From Thermoanaerobacter thermocopriae JCM 7501 (GTDB lineage Bacteria > Bacillota > Thermoanaerobacteria > Thermoanaerobacterales > Thermoanaerobacteraceae): a stretch of DNA of 41,139 bases. The notes beneath the pieces were generated by a model that saw only the letters and a program-made list of their open reading frames with translations, made no database searches and was not told the DNA's origin. Positions 1-7,872 of the stretch are shown here, piece by piece (positions within the stretch are counted from its first letter, which is position 1; the number at the start of each line of letters is the position of its first letter). The position numbers and the translations under genes were made by a program. The stretch is from NCBI RefSeq assembly GCF_001310975.1, contig NZ_BAZY01000021.1:1-41139 (forward strand). Reading direction: 5' to 3'.

Positions 1-30
1 AGCAGTTTCATAAATTTCGTTTTTATTCAT
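1..30 (-). CDS. 5' end of a leftward gene, truncated by the window edge
   Basis: Reading leftward from an ATG at 30-28, ten codons give MNKNEIYETA before the window ends. The start is supported by a GGAGGT ribosome binding site about seven bases upstream (38-46 on the plus strand). Ten residues are too few to recognise a family, so no function is offered. Confidence 0.6.
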   Translation of the reverse strand, partial: MNKNEIYETA

Positions 31-198
31 TCTCGGTGACCTCCTTTGAGGATTATTTCAATTCTAATTATACAGTGGACACAATTTTATTTTAACTCCC
101 TTAACCTAATATTACGGTTTTGAATATAGGGAAAGTAACGCCAATATATAGGGTTATAAGAGCAATAAAATATGCACAAGTTATATAAAAAACATGAT

Positions 199-240
199 AA
201 GACGAAGCCCTGAAATTAACTAAGTTCCAGGGGTTGTCTT
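199..240. other. Imperfect long hairpin in the 31-327 gap
   Basis: The arm AAGACGAAGCCCTG (199-212) nearly pairs with CAGGGGTTGTCTT (228-240), with a one-base bulge and a mismatch. A six-A run (plus strand, about 187-192) follows at a short distance when read leftward, so it could be an attenuator or terminator in the leader of the leftward gene at the edge. The rest of the 31-285 stretch holds no open frame, RNA or repeat that I can recognise. Confidence 0.3.
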
Positions 241-285
241 AAAAAATCCTACAGTATCTCGACACTATCCTCAAAAAATTTGTGA

Positions 286-314
286 TTGACATGGTTTAGA
301 AGGATGTATATAAT
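286..314 (+). promoter_or_regulatory. Sigma-A promoter of tRNA-Val(CAC)
   Basis: Perfect TTGACA (286-291), 17-base spacer, perfect TATAAT (309-314), placed 13 bases before the tRNA. Confidence 0.85.
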
Positions 315-327
315 AAAAATGAAGAGT

Positions 328-404
328 GGGGTTATAGCTCAGCTGGTCAGAGCGCTACGCTCACATCGTAGAGGCCACAGGTTCGAATCCTGTTAACCCC
401 ACCA
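328..404 (+). tRNA. tRNA-Val (anticodon CAC)
   Basis: A complete 77-nt cloverleaf: acceptor GGGGTTA/TAACCCC, D stem GCTC/GAGC, anticodon stem CTACG/CGTAG with loop CTCACAT (anticodon CAC, reads GTG), T arm with GTTCGAAT, and an encoded CCA end. It is a single-gene unit with its own promoter and terminator. A second valine tRNA, anticodon TAC, lies at 6083. Confidence 0.95.
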
Positions 405-419
405 GTAAGTTGAAGGTTT

Positions 420-447
420 CCGGCATGTGATATATGCCGGGATTTTT
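420..447 (+). terminator. Intrinsic terminator after tRNA-Val
   Basis: CCGGCAT (420-426) pairs with ATGCCGG (434-440) and is followed by a T run at 443-447. Confidence 0.85.
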
Positions 448-476
448 ATTTTGGTTCGCAATATTTAAGTCACCTC

Positions 477-504
477 TTGACATATTATCGAAATGCTGTA
501 GAAT
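477..504 (+). promoter_or_regulatory. Probable sigma-A promoter of lgt
   Basis: TTGACA (477-482), 16-base spacer, TAGAAT (499-504). A second TATAAT lies at 510-515 but lacks a good -35 at 17 bases. Confidence 0.6.
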
Positions 505-566
505 GGTAGTATAATGAAAATCTTTCAGAGTTTACTTTTCAAAAACTACTATATGGAGGTTGTACA

Positions 567-1339
567 ATGTACATTCCGACAATTAGTCCTTATGCTTTTA
601 AAATTGGTCCAATTGCTGTTCATTGGTATGGAATTTTTATGGCTATTTCTATTGCTATTGGTGGATATTATTTGTACCGACAGGCGATGAAACTGAATTA
701 CGATGAAGATTTTTTGCTTAATCTTTTGATGATTGTCGTAATTTCAGGAGTTGTAGGTGCTCGACTTATGTTTGTGTTGGCAAATTATCCTGAGTGGTTT
801 ATTAAAAATCCTATTCAAGTGTTAAAGATTTATGAAGGTGGACTTTCATGGCATGGAGCAGTTTTAGGTGGTTTTTTAGCGGGGCTTTATTATTGTCGTA
901 AAAAAGGTGTGAGGATAAATCCCTTGGAGGATTTTGCAGTTTTAGGTCTTGCTATTGGAAACATATTAGTTAGAATTGGCAATATTTTTAATCATGAAGT
1001 ATTGGGAAGGCCGACTGAATTTGCTTTTGGGAGATGGCCTGCGCAATTAGTAGGAGTTGCTATGGGAGTAATACTTCTCATAAGGTATTTTTATATACAA
1101 AAAAAGCATATGCTGATGGATATCAATTTTGGTCTTTTATATTTTACTATCAATTAATGAGAGGTTTAATTGAAGAAACTGTAAGGGATAATCCTTTAAT
1201 ATGGCCTGTATATTTAAATGAAAAATGGGGAATAGGATTTTTTACTTTAACTCAGTTAGTAACACCTTTCATTTTGATATTGGCATACTGGATGATTAGA
1301 AGGGTTTTAAATGACTCTGATAAACAATTTTACAATTAA
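567..1339 (+). CDS. lgt: Prolipoprotein diacylglyceryl transferase, frameshifted
   Basis: Lgt moves a diacylglyceryl group from phosphatidylglycerol to the lipobox cysteine of prelipoproteins at the membrane. The N-terminal part (frame of 567) shows several hydrophobic segments, GLSWHGAVLGGFLAG, and the family motif RIGN followed by GRPT. The frame then changes at an A7 run near 1100-1107. One extra A joins it to the reading frame carrying ADGYQF, RGLIEE and RDNP, the usual Lgt C-terminus, ending at 1339. The corrected length is about 257 residues, normal for the family. GGAGG lies ahead of the ATG at 567. As given, the first frame stops at 1157. A lipoprotein that needs this enzyme is encoded at 40556. 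Function is confident; the break looks like a base loss. Confidence 0.9.
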
Positions 1340-1419
1340 AACTGCTTTTGAGGAGTTTTCTTATTTAAGGCAATTGAATTTATCTTTAACTATTGTTAAA
1401 TTAAAAGGAAACTACTTTA

Positions 1420-1443
1420 TTTTACCACATTTTAATGGTAAAA
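1420..1443. other. 8-bp inverted repeat upstream of the GAF gene
   Basis: TTTTACCA (1420-1427) and TGGTAAAA (1436-1443) are perfect inverted copies around an 8-base centre, in the 140-base gap between lgt and the GAF gene. It could be an operator or a weak RNA hairpin; no adjacent T run makes it a good terminator. Confidence 0.3.
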
Positions 1444-1479
1444 TTATATTAGTAAATTTCTCACAGAGGAGCTGGAAAG

Positions 1480-1944
1480 ATGGAAAAAAGAAAAGTTTTT
1501 GATGACTTATTAGTTAAAATTGACCAGAGGGCAAAAGAAATTGATGATATGAATGAATTTTATGGTGAAGTTGTTAAGATATTAGCAGACAATGTTCCTT
1601 ACTACAATTGGACAGGTTTTTATTTCATGAAAGATGGAGAGTTAGTAATAGGGCCTTATATTGGTAGACCTACTGAACATGTGAGAATAAAAGTGGGACA
1701 GGGAGTTTGTGGAAGAGCTGTTGCAGAAAAAAGCACTGTAATTGTTGATGATGTTACAAAAGAAGATAATTATTTGGCTTGTAGTCTTGAGACGAAATCG
1801 GAAATTGTAGTGCCAATATGGGCTAATGGTGAGATAATAGGAGAAATAGATATTGACAGCGATGATTTAGCTGCTTTTGATGAAGAAGATAGAAGATTTT
1901 TAGAGAAAGTTGCGGAAATTATAAGTCAAAAACTCAAAAAATAG
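1480..1944 (+). CDS. GAF-domain protein, free methionine-(R)-sulfoxide reductase family
   Basis: A 154-residue single GAF domain of the YebR/YtsP (fRMsr) type, a family that reduces free methionine-(R)-sulfoxide in the cytoplasm. Supporting motifs are WTGFYF, GQGVCGRAV (Cys77), LAC (Cys101), SEIVVPI and GEIDIDS. In characterised members three cysteines matter: the catalytic one aligns with Cys101, another with Cys77, and the resolving one ten residues before GVCG is here His67. Activity may therefore use Cys77/Cys101 only, or the protein may only bind ligand. Start ATG 1480 has GAGGAG about ten bases upstream. It reads alone between lgt and the NifU-like gene. Family is confident; the reaction is inferred. 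Confidence 0.8.
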   Translation: MEKRKVFDDLLVKIDQRAKEIDDMNEFYGEVVKILADNVPYYNWTGFYFMKDGELVIGPYIGRPTEHVRIKVGQGVCGRAVAEKSTVIVDDVTKEDNYLACSLETKSEIVVPIWANGEIIGEIDIDSDDLAAFDEEDRRFLEKVAEIISQKLKK

Positions 1945-1962
1945 ATTTCTATTTATTTTTTG

Positions 1963-1971
1963 TGGTATAAT
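1963..1971 (+). promoter_or_regulatory. Extended -10 promoter before the NifU-domain gene
   Basis: TGG followed by TATAAT (1966-1971), a TGn-extended -10, with no clear -35; the gene starts at 1998. Confidence 0.5.
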
Positions 1972-1997
1972 AATTGTGTCAGGAAGGAGGATAGGCT

Positions 1998-2219
1998 ATG
2001 AGAGAAAGAGTAGAAGAAGTGTTAGAGCTTCTAAGGCCATCTCTTCAAGCAGATGGAGGAGATGTGGAACTTATTGACGTTACAGAGGATGGAATTGTAA
2101 AGATAAGGCTGACAGGTGCTTGTGGAGGATGCCCTTTTGCTACTTTGACGCTGAAAGAAGGCATTGAAAGGGCCATCAAGGAAGAAATTCCTGAAGTAAA
2201 AGAAGTGATAGCAGTTTAA
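1998..2219 (+). CDS. NifU C-terminal-domain (Nfu-type) iron-sulfur scaffold
   Basis: The 73-residue protein is a free-standing NifU C-terminal domain that binds a labile Fe-S cluster and passes it to apo-proteins. It shows [17 protein letters not shown] at residues 12-28 and the cluster-binding CGGCPF motif (CxxC) near residue 42, followed by the usual amphipathic helix and PEV ending. Length matches stand-alone Nfu proteins in Firmicutes. AGGAAGGAGG precedes the ATG. It is followed by a strong terminator, so it is a single-gene unit. Fe-S users nearby include LipA (34016), and a cysteine desulfurase lies at 36513. Confidence 0.92.
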   Translation: MRERVEEVLELLRPSLQADGGDVELIDVTEDGIVKIRLTGACGGCPFATLTLKEGIERAIKEEIPEVKEVIAV

Positions 2220-2220
2220 A

Positions 2221-2246
2221 AAATCCGGGTTATCCGGATTTTTTTT
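2221..2246 (+). terminator. Intrinsic terminator after the NifU-domain gene
   Basis: AAATCCGG (2221-2228) pairs with CCGGATTT (2234-2241), loop GTTAT, followed by a T run to 2246. Confidence 0.9.
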
Positions 2247-2276
2247 GTTATATAAGCAGGAATTTAACCATACATA
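2247..2276 (+). promoter_or_regulatory. Possible sigma-E-type sporulation promoter
   Basis: GTTATATA (2247-2254) and CATACATA (2269-2276), 14 bases apart, resemble the Bacillus mother-cell sigma-E elements GTCATATT and CATACAnT. It would start transcription about 30 bases before the YcdB-type gene. Resemblance only. Confidence 0.4.
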
Positions 2277-2324
2277 GAATAGTATATATGGAAATATTTT
2301 CAAGGAGGTCTATGTATGGTTAAA
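2263..2324. repeat. Perfect 16-bp inverted repeat spanning a start codon
   Basis: TTTAACCATACATAGA (2263-2278) is the exact reverse complement of 2309-2324. The 30-base centre holds the ribosome binding site, and the 3' arm holds the ATG at 2316. See findings. Confidence 0.9.
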
Positions 2325-3796
2325 AAATCTGTTTAGCAGGATTGATTGCCTTAATATTATTTTTAAATTTATCAAGTGCCTATTCAGAAGCTAATACTTA
2401 TTTAGAAGAAATAATATTGCAAAAAATAATGATGAAGGTACCATTTGCAAATGGGTTAAAATTAGTTGAATATAAATTGGAAAATGGATTATACAGCTTT
2501 AAATTTGAAGGAAATAATCCCTTTAAGGCTTTAAAAATTGTATATAATAGTAACAATGATAAGGTGGAATATATAGATTACTACGTAAATACCTTTATGC
2601 CTTTTGACAAAAACTTATCAGTGGTGTATTCAGAAGATGAGTCGATAATTTTAGCACACAATTTGATATCTTCGATTACAGGAGAGGAATATCAATTTGT
2701 AAAAAGCCTTTCAGATGATGAGTATATTGATGAAAGTTTAGAAAAACCATATATTTATAAGCTAATATTTAAGAAAGTGATAAATAGCCTCATAGTAAAT
2801 AATAGAGAAATAGTTGTATACATAAATTCTCATTCAGGAGAAGTTGTTAAATTTTTTGGTGAAAATCTTTCGGAAGATGTGGAATATGATGATACAAAAA
2901 ATATTAAAAGTGTTGATGAGATAAAAAGCTTATATCAAAGATATGTTATCCCTCAGCTTATGCTTTATAAAGAAGGCCAAAAGTACCAGTTAGTTTATAT
3001 CCCCTCTTTGAATCCTTTATTTTACGGAATTGACGCTAAAAGTGGTATTTTTACTGATTATAAGGGAAATGATATTAAAGAAGAAATGGTTACACTGGAT
3101 TTTGTAAAGTTAAAAGGCAATTGTTTTAATTTTAAAAATCCAGAGACAATTGCTCATGATATAGCGAGGAGTTTAAAAATAGATAAAATTTCCTTGATCA
3201 AATCCGGTTATGTGAATAATTTTTATTTGACGGGTAAACCGGCTGTGACCTATGATTGGAATTTTACAAGTTTAAAAGACAAAATTTTAAATATAAATGT
3301 AGCAATTGATTCTCACGACCAAAATATTCTTCACTTAGGTTTTGGTTATTGGAGCTATAATAAGAAAAATTTTAGAATACTTGATATGGAAGAGGCAAAG
3401 ACATATGTGAAAGAACATCTTTATAATTATTTGTCTTGTGATTTTTTGGTAGCATATCCTATGAATTATCGAGATAATAAAATTTATACTTTTTATAGAC
3501 AAACAAACAATACGATAATTTCTAATAATTATATAACAATTGAAACAAATGAGGAAGGAATAATTAAAAAAATAATTTTTAATTGGGATTATATTGATTT
3601 CCCAAAGATAGACAATACTATCAATATACAAGTTGCTCAAAATATTTTTATGGATAGTGGTTTTAAAATGTACTATTTTATAACAGAGAATAAAAAAGGT
3701 AAATTATTGTATATACCTAACTCTTTGGAGTTTATGATAGATGCCAGCACAGGGAAAAAGATATATTACAGTTCTTTAAATTGGGAGGAGGATTAA
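2316..3796 (+). CDS. Secreted YcdB/YcdC-type protein, frameshifted near its start
   Basis: The start is ATG 2316, seven bases after AAGGAGG (2302-2308). The A6 run at 2322-2327 puts a stop after six codons. One more A gives MVKKICLAGLIALILFLN and so on, a typical signal peptide ending near SSAYSEA, joined to the long frame that runs to 3796. The corrected length is about 493 residues. The body is a long, aromatic and Asn-rich sequence with repeated units of the form 'GEVVKFFG' and 'IDASTGKKIYY', characteristic of YcdB/YcdC and PepSY-like repeats found in Firmicutes extracellular proteins. No catalytic motif is visible. It is directly followed, with only one base between, by a SASP-like gene. 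Role unknown; export and a link to sporulation are inferred. Confidence 0.65.
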
Positions 3797-3797
3797 A

Positions 3798-3966
3798 ATG
3801 GATAATGAAATTTTAAAACTTGAAGCGGCTGAAGAATTAGGACTTCTTGAAAAAGTAAAAAAAGTTGGATGGTCTAAGTTATCTGCCCAAGAAACTGAAG
3901 ATAGGTTCAATAGTTAAGAAAAAGATGAAATTGAAACGGGAGGTAGGAAAAAAAGATAAGTTGTGA
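3798..3966 (+). CDS. Small alpha/beta-type SASP-like protein, probably frameshifted
   Basis: From ATG 3798, with GGGAGGAGG just upstream inside the previous gene's end, the frame gives 39 residues and stops at 3915-3917. Residues 8-32 (EAAEELGLLEKVKKVGW then SKLSAQET) match the second half of alpha/beta-type small acid-soluble spore proteins of the SspF sort, which coat spore DNA. Those continue with ETGxIGG-like sequence and a basic tail. The neighbouring frame right after 3897 reads KIGSIVKKKMKLKREVGKK and is open to 3966, so a two-base loss near 3896-3899 (for example from GG and AAA) would restore the full protein. Too small to be certain, but the similarity and the gene pair with a possible sigma-E promoter support a spore role. 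Confidence 0.55.
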
Positions 3967-3988
3967 TATACTTTATTTGAGGTGAATT

Positions 3989-4737
3989 ATGATGGGGGAT
4001 AAAAGCTTGTTTGAAGAGGCTGCTCGTCTCATTAGGCAGTCAAAAAAAACTATGGTATTGACAGGAGCGGGAATATCAACGGAAAGTGGTATACCTGATT
4101 TTAGAAGTCCAGGAACAGGCTTGTGGGAGAATTTAGATCCGATGGAGGTTTTGTCGACAAGAGTATTGTACAATTCCCCGGAAGAATTTTATAAAGTTGG
4201 TTTCAAGATTTTGTCTTCAATGAGAAATGCTAAGCCTAATGAAGCTCATTACATATTGAGCGAAATGGAGAAAGATGGTATAATTTCTGGAGTAATTACA
4301 CAAAATATAGACAATCTTCATCAAAAAGCTGGTTCTAAAAATGTATTTGAAGTCCACGGCAATACGAGAGAAGGAAGTTGTTTACGTTGTGGTAAAAAAG
4401 TTTCTTTTGAAATTTTAGAGGAAAAAGTAAATAAAAAACAAATTCCTCCTTGCTGTGATGATTGTAATGGCGTATTGCGCCAGATGTAGTGCTTTTTGGA
4501 GACCCTATGCCTTATGCATTTGATTTAGCACTAAAAGAAGTAAAGTCAAGCGATTTATTGATAGTTATAGGTTCTTCTTTGACAGTTTCACCAGTAAACT
4601 TTTTGCCAGATATGGTAAGACATTTAATAATTATAAATGCAACTGAAACTCCTTATGATTATAAAGCTGATGTAGTTATAAGAGAAAAAGCAAGTTACGC
4701 TCTTGGAAATATATGGGATATAATAAAATTTCAATAA
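3989..4737 (+). CDS. Sirtuin-type NAD-dependent protein deacylase, frameshifted
   Basis: Sir2-family enzymes remove acyl groups from lysines using NAD. The first part shows LTGAGISTESGIPDFRS, TQNIDNLH, the catalytic HGN and the first zinc pair CLRC, then CCDDC. The frame stops at 4489 right after GVLR. Adding a C to the CC at 4480-4481 gives GVLRPDVVLFGDPMP, the expected continuation, followed by VIGSSLTVSPV and the C-terminus ending at 4737. The corrected length is about 249 residues, normal for bacterial class U/III sirtuins. Start ATG 3989 follows GAGGTG; ATG 3992 is equally possible. The gene stands alone. Function is confident; the natural substrate is unknown. Confidence 0.9.
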
Positions 4738-4742
4738 AAAAT

Positions 4743-4771
4743 TTGACAATTTGATATATAAGTGCTATGAT
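4743..4771 (+). promoter_or_regulatory. Sigma-A promoter of the cold-shock gene
   Basis: TTGACA (4743-4748), 17-base spacer, TATGAT (4766-4771). The predicted leader is only about 35 bases, so the long 5' leader typical of E. coli cspA is absent. Confidence 0.75.
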
Positions 4772-4811
4772 AGAAAAGTAAATTATTTATCAAGTTTGGA
4801 GGAAGATATAA

Positions 4812-5015
4812 ATGGTAAGAGGTAAAGTAAAATGGTTTAATGCCGAGAAAGGGTATGGCTTTATTGAAAGGGAGGATGGGACAGACGTATTTGTCCATTA
4901 CTCAGCAATTGAAGGCGATGGCTTTAAGACATTAGAGGAAGGACAAAAAGTTGAATTCGAGGTAGTTGAAGCTGCAAAAGGACCACAAGCTTCTAAGGTA
5001 AGAAAGGTAAACTGA
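4812..5015 (+). CDS. Cold-shock family nucleic-acid-binding protein
   Basis: A 67-residue single cold-shock domain with both RNA-binding motifs intact: KGYGFIERE (RNP1) and DVFVHYSAI (RNP2). It also has the usual opening [15 protein letters not shown] and acidic body. These small cytoplasmic proteins melt RNA secondary structure. Length and order of motifs are standard. TTTGGAGGAAG lies just before the ATG. It has its own promoter and terminator and so is monocistronic, although the terminator ends close to the hslO ribosome binding site. Confidence 0.97.
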   Translation: MVRGKVKWFNAEKGYGFIEREDGTDVFVHYSAIEGDGFKTLEEGQKVEFEVVEAAKGPQASKVRKVN

Positions 5016-5025
5016 CGCGAAATCA

Positions 5026-5056
5026 AACCCTAACATTGATATGTTAGGGTTTTTTA
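5026..5056 (+). terminator. Intrinsic terminator after the cold-shock gene
   Basis: AACCCTAACAT (5026-5036), loop TGAT, ATGTTAGGGTT (5041-5051), then a T run. Confidence 0.92.
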
Positions 5057-5073
5057 ATATAGGAGGTAGGAAT

Positions 5074-5957
5074 ATGAAAGATTACATTGTAAGAGCTACA
5101 GGTTATAATAATAAAATATTAGCTATTGCAGCTTTTTCAACGCAAACTGTCCAGAAGGCTAGAGAAATTCACAATCTAACACCTACTACTTGTGCAGCTT
5201 TAGGAAGAGCTTTGACTGCTGTTGCTATGATGAGAGTTACGATGAAAGGAGAAAAAGATAAGGTTACCTTAGTTATAAAAGGTGATGGACCGATTGGTAA
5301 TATCGTTGCAGTGTCAAATTACCCAGGAATTGTCAAAGGGTATATAGGAGATCCTACAGTGGATTTGCCACTTTCTGAAAAAGGGAAATTAGATGTAGGC
5401 AAGGCTGTTGGTAAAAATGGATATGTGACTGTAATAAAGGATATAGGTTTAAAAGAACCTTACGTTGGAACTGTAAAGCTTCAAACTGGAGAAATTGGAG
5501 AAGATATAGCCTATTATTTTTATGCTTCTGAACAGATACCTTCTGCTGTTGGGGTAGGAGTGTTAGTTGGTAAAGAAGGAAATGTCTTAGCTGCTGGAGC
5601 TTTATTATACAGTTATTGCCCGATATTGAGGAAGAAGTTGTAGCAAAGTTAGAAGAAAAACTTAAGAATATTTCTTCAGTGACAGAATTGCTGATGGAAG
5701 GACATCTGCCGGAAGATATATTGAACATTATATTAGGGGAGTTGGGATTTGATATTTTAGAACGGACAGATTTAAAATATGAATGTGATTGTTCACAAGA
5801 AAGATTTGAAACTGCAATAATTGCGCTTGGAAAAGATGAGATAAATAAACTTATTGCAGAAGGACAATCAGTTGAAATGGTGTGCCATTTTTGTGGCAAA
5901 AAGTATATAATAGAGGAAAGTAGACTTAAAGAATTGCTGAGAATTGCAGAGGAATAA
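5074..5957 (+). CDS. hslO: Hsp33 redox-regulated chaperone, frameshifted
   Basis: Hsp33 is a cytoplasmic holdase switched on by oxidation of a zinc-binding cysteine cluster. The N-terminal part (MKDYIVRATGYNNKILAIAA, then TCAALGRALTA and GDGPIGNIVA) is typical. The frame stops at 5643 after GALLY. Adding one A after 5607 (TTATTA to TTATTAA) gives ALLIQLLPDIEEEV and then the C-terminus with the redox centre ECDC at about residue 231 and CHFC about 30 residues on, ending at 5957. The corrected length is about 294, standard. I use ATG 5074, behind AGGAGGT (5061-5067), rather than an upstream ATG at 5041 lying in the terminator stem. Confidence 0.94.
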
Positions 5958-6031
5958 AGCAAATTTAAGAGAATCACCAATATTTTTTATTCTTAATTAG
6001 ACGTAAAGGCGAAAAAATCCTCAAAATAGTG

Positions 6032-6060
6032 TTGACTAATAGCAGTTTTTTATGTATACT
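6032..6060 (+). promoter_or_regulatory. Sigma-A promoter of the tRNA cluster
   Basis: TTGACT (6032-6037), 17-base spacer, TATACT (6055-6060), 22 bases before the first tRNA. The stretch AAATCCTCAAAA upstream resembles ATCCTCAAAA before the tRNA-Val(CAC) promoter. Confidence 0.8.
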
Positions 6061-6082
6061 ATTACTTGCACGGCAGTAAAAT

Positions 6083-6158
6083 GGTCGTATAGCTCAGCTG
6101 GGAGAGCACCTGCCTTACAAGCAGGGGGTCATAGGTTCGAGTCCTATTGCGACCACCA
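6083..6158 (+). tRNA. tRNA-Val (anticodon TAC)
   Basis: Complete 76-nt cloverleaf: acceptor GGTCGTA/TGCGACC, anticodon stem CCTGC/GCAGG, loop CTTACAA, encoded CCA. First of five tRNAs; its CCA abuts the next tRNA directly. Confidence 0.96.
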
Positions 6159-6235
6159 GGCCCAGTAGCTCAGTTGGTTAGAGCGCCAGCCTGTCACGCT
6201 GGAGGCCGAGGGTTCAAGTCCCTTCTGGGTCGCCA
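6159..6235 (+). tRNA. tRNA-Asp (anticodon GTC)
   Basis: Complete 77-nt cloverleaf: acceptor GGCCCAG/CTGGGTC, anticodon stem CCAGC/GCTGG, loop CTGTCAC, discriminator G, encoded CCA. No spacer from the preceding tRNA-Val. Confidence 0.96.
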
Positions 6236-6240
6236 GTTAT

Positions 6241-6316
6241 GCCTCGATAGCTCAGTTGGTAGAGCAAGGGACTGAAAATCCCTGTGTCAGTGGTTCGATT
6301 CCACTTCGAGGCACCA
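6241..6316 (+). tRNA. tRNA-Phe (anticodon GAA)
   Basis: Complete 76-nt cloverleaf: acceptor GCCTCGA/TCGAGGC, anticodon stem AGGGA/TCCCT, loop CTGAAAA, encoded CCA. Its charging enzyme pheST is at 16571-19987. Confidence 0.96.
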
Positions 6317-6321
6317 TTTAT

Positions 6322-6397
6322 GCGGACATAGCTCAGGTGGTAGAGCATCACCTTGCCAAGGTGAGGGTCGCGAGTTCGAGTCTCGTTGTCCGCTCCA
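6322..6397 (+). tRNA. tRNA-Gly (anticodon GCC)
   Basis: Complete 76-nt cloverleaf: acceptor GCGGACA/TGTCCGC, anticodon stem TCACC/GGTGA, loop TTGCCAA, discriminator T, encoded CCA. Confidence 0.96.
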
Positions 6398-6401
6398 TTA
6401 T

Positions 6402-6476
<75 letters not shown>

Positions 6477-6506
6477 TAAAAATATAAAAGTTTAAAACAT
6501 AGCAAA

Positions 6507-6533
6507 AAGCCCTAGAAAGGGCTTATATTTTTT
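6507..6533 (+). terminator. Intrinsic terminator of the tRNA cluster
   Basis: AAGCCCT (6507-6513), loop AGAA, AGGGCTT (6518-6524), then ATATTTTTT. Confidence 0.85.
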
Positions 6534-6581
6534 GATTTTTAAACTCTAATCGTTTGTAGTCTTTTGGACTGGAGGGGAATT

Positions 6582-6917
6582 ATGGTAAAAATTATCGACA
6601 TAGAAAATATAGAACAAATTATAAAGGAAAATGATATAGTGTTTCTTTATTTTTCTACACAAGATTGCGGAATATGTACTTCATTACTTCCTAAACTTGA
6701 AAAAATGCTAGCAAATTATCCAAAAATAAAAAGTTTTCACATTCCTATTGACGAGATTCCGGTGGCTTCTGGTAAGTTTTCTGTTTTTACTGTTCCTACT
6801 GTAATAGTTTATGTGGATGGAAAAGAGGCAATAAGAGAGGCTCGCTTTATAAGTATGGACACATTGGAAGAAAAAATTTCAAAATATTATTCTTTTTTCT
6901 TTGGAGAAACTGCGTAA
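6582..6917 (+). CDS. Thioredoxin-fold protein
   Basis: A 111-residue protein with the thioredoxin order of elements: a strand VFLYFSTQDC, the redox pair CGIC (Cys29, Cys32), a helix LLPKLEKM, and the cis-proline segment FTVPTVIVY. The motif CGIC differs from CGPC of classical thioredoxin and is seen in many small thioredoxin-like proteins of Firmicutes, presumably cytoplasmic disulfide exchange or reductase partners. No signal peptide is seen. I start at ATG 6582, behind GGAGGGGAATT; an upstream in-frame start at 6564 has no ribosome binding site. It stands alone after the tRNA terminator. The fold is confident and the partner is unknown. Confidence 0.85.
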   Translation: MVKIIDIENIEQIIKENDIVFLYFSTQDCGICTSLLPKLEKMLANYPKIKSFHIPIDEIPVASGKFSVFTVPTVIVYVDGKEAIREARFISMDTLEEKISKYYSFFFGETA

Positions 6918-7091
6918 AACTTTATTAATGATGTGGTTTTTGCCAAGATTTTTATATAATAATATGGGATGGTATCACATAAAGACAATTTTAAAAGGAA
7001 AAGATGATGTTAGTTGTTATTTAAAATGATAAAAAAAGTTAGGGCATATAGCAGTATGCTCTATTTTTATATGAGGAAAGAGGGTGAAAAA

Positions 7092-7826
7092 ATGTTTAAT
7101 CCTTTTGTTCCCCATGGTAATTTTAAATGGGTTGTAATTGATGGAAGGGAGAGGGAAATTGGAGATAGTTTGTTTAAGTTAGGAATAAAAGTTTTATATA
7201 CGGAAAAATGTGCAGATTTATACGATGCTATTTCTTTCCATCCCGATATACTTTTACATCCGTTAGGAGATGGAGAAATTATTGTAGCCCCCAATGTGAC
7301 ACCAGAGTTTATACACAAATTGAAATTAATAGGTTTAAAAGTAAAAATAGGACAAACTTTTTTGAAACGTAACTATCCTTATGATATCGCATATAATGTA
7401 GCAAGATTGGGAAACACAGCTTTTCACAATTTGAAGTACACAGATCCTGTTTTAAGAGAGTCCTTAGAAAGAAAAGGCGTCAAGTTTTTAAATGTAAGGC
7501 AAGGTTATACAAAATGTAATATGGCAATCATAGATGATAATAGCTTTATAACTTCAGACAAAGGAATATTTGAGGTAGCAGTTGATAATGGTTTTGAAGC
7601 ACTTTTGATAGAACCTGGAGGTGTTTTTTTAAAGGGTTTTGAATACGGATTTATTGGCGGTGCAATGGGGCTTATAGGAGAGAAAAAATTAGCAGTGACT
7701 GGTGTGTTTAAATCTCACAAAAATTATGAAAAAATTATTGAATTTTTATATAAAAAAGGAATTGAAATTGTTTATCTTACTTTTAAACAAATAAAAGACA
7801 TTGGTTCCATCATTCCACTGATTTAA
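7092..7826 (+). CDS. DUF6873-like GME-fold protein
   Basis: The 244-residue protein starts at ATG 7092 behind GAGGGTG (7080-7086). Repeated short blocks such as HPDILLHPLGDGEIIVAP (54-71) and YTKCNMAIIDDNSFITSD, each mixing a beta strand with a small-residue turn, fit the pseudo-symmetric guanidino-group-modifying (GME) fold assigned to DUF6873, a family named from Clostridia. The conserved Cys after GYTK could be the nucleophile by analogy with arginine deiminases and amidinotransferases, but a full catalytic triad is not clear by eye. It precedes ytxC on the same strand by 46 bases, so co-transcription is plausible. The substrate is unknown. Confidence 0.6.
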   Translation: MFNPFVPHGNFKWVVIDGREREIGDSLFKLGIKVLYTEKCADLYDAISFHPDILLHPLGDGEIIVAPNVTPEFIHKLKLIGLKVKIGQTFLKRNYPYDIAYNVARLGNTAFHNLKYTDPVLRESLERKGVKFLNVRQGYTKCNMAIIDDNSFITSDKGIFEVAVDNGFEALLIEPGGVFLKGFEYGFIGGAMGLIGEKKLAVTGVFKSHKNYEKIIEFLYKKGIEIVYLTFKQIKDIGSIIPLI

Positions 7827-7872
7827 AACAGATAAAAACGAGAAAAAGAGACATATACTATTAACGAAGGGA

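Noticed and set aside
1311-1502. 63-residue frame between lgt and the GAF gene
   Set aside because: No ribosome binding site or family resemblance, and it overlaps both real genes; a chance frame in A/T-rich DNA.
5041-5073. Upstream ATG start for Hsp33
   Set aside because: It lies in the terminator stem of the cold-shock gene; ATG 5074 has the proper ribosome binding site.
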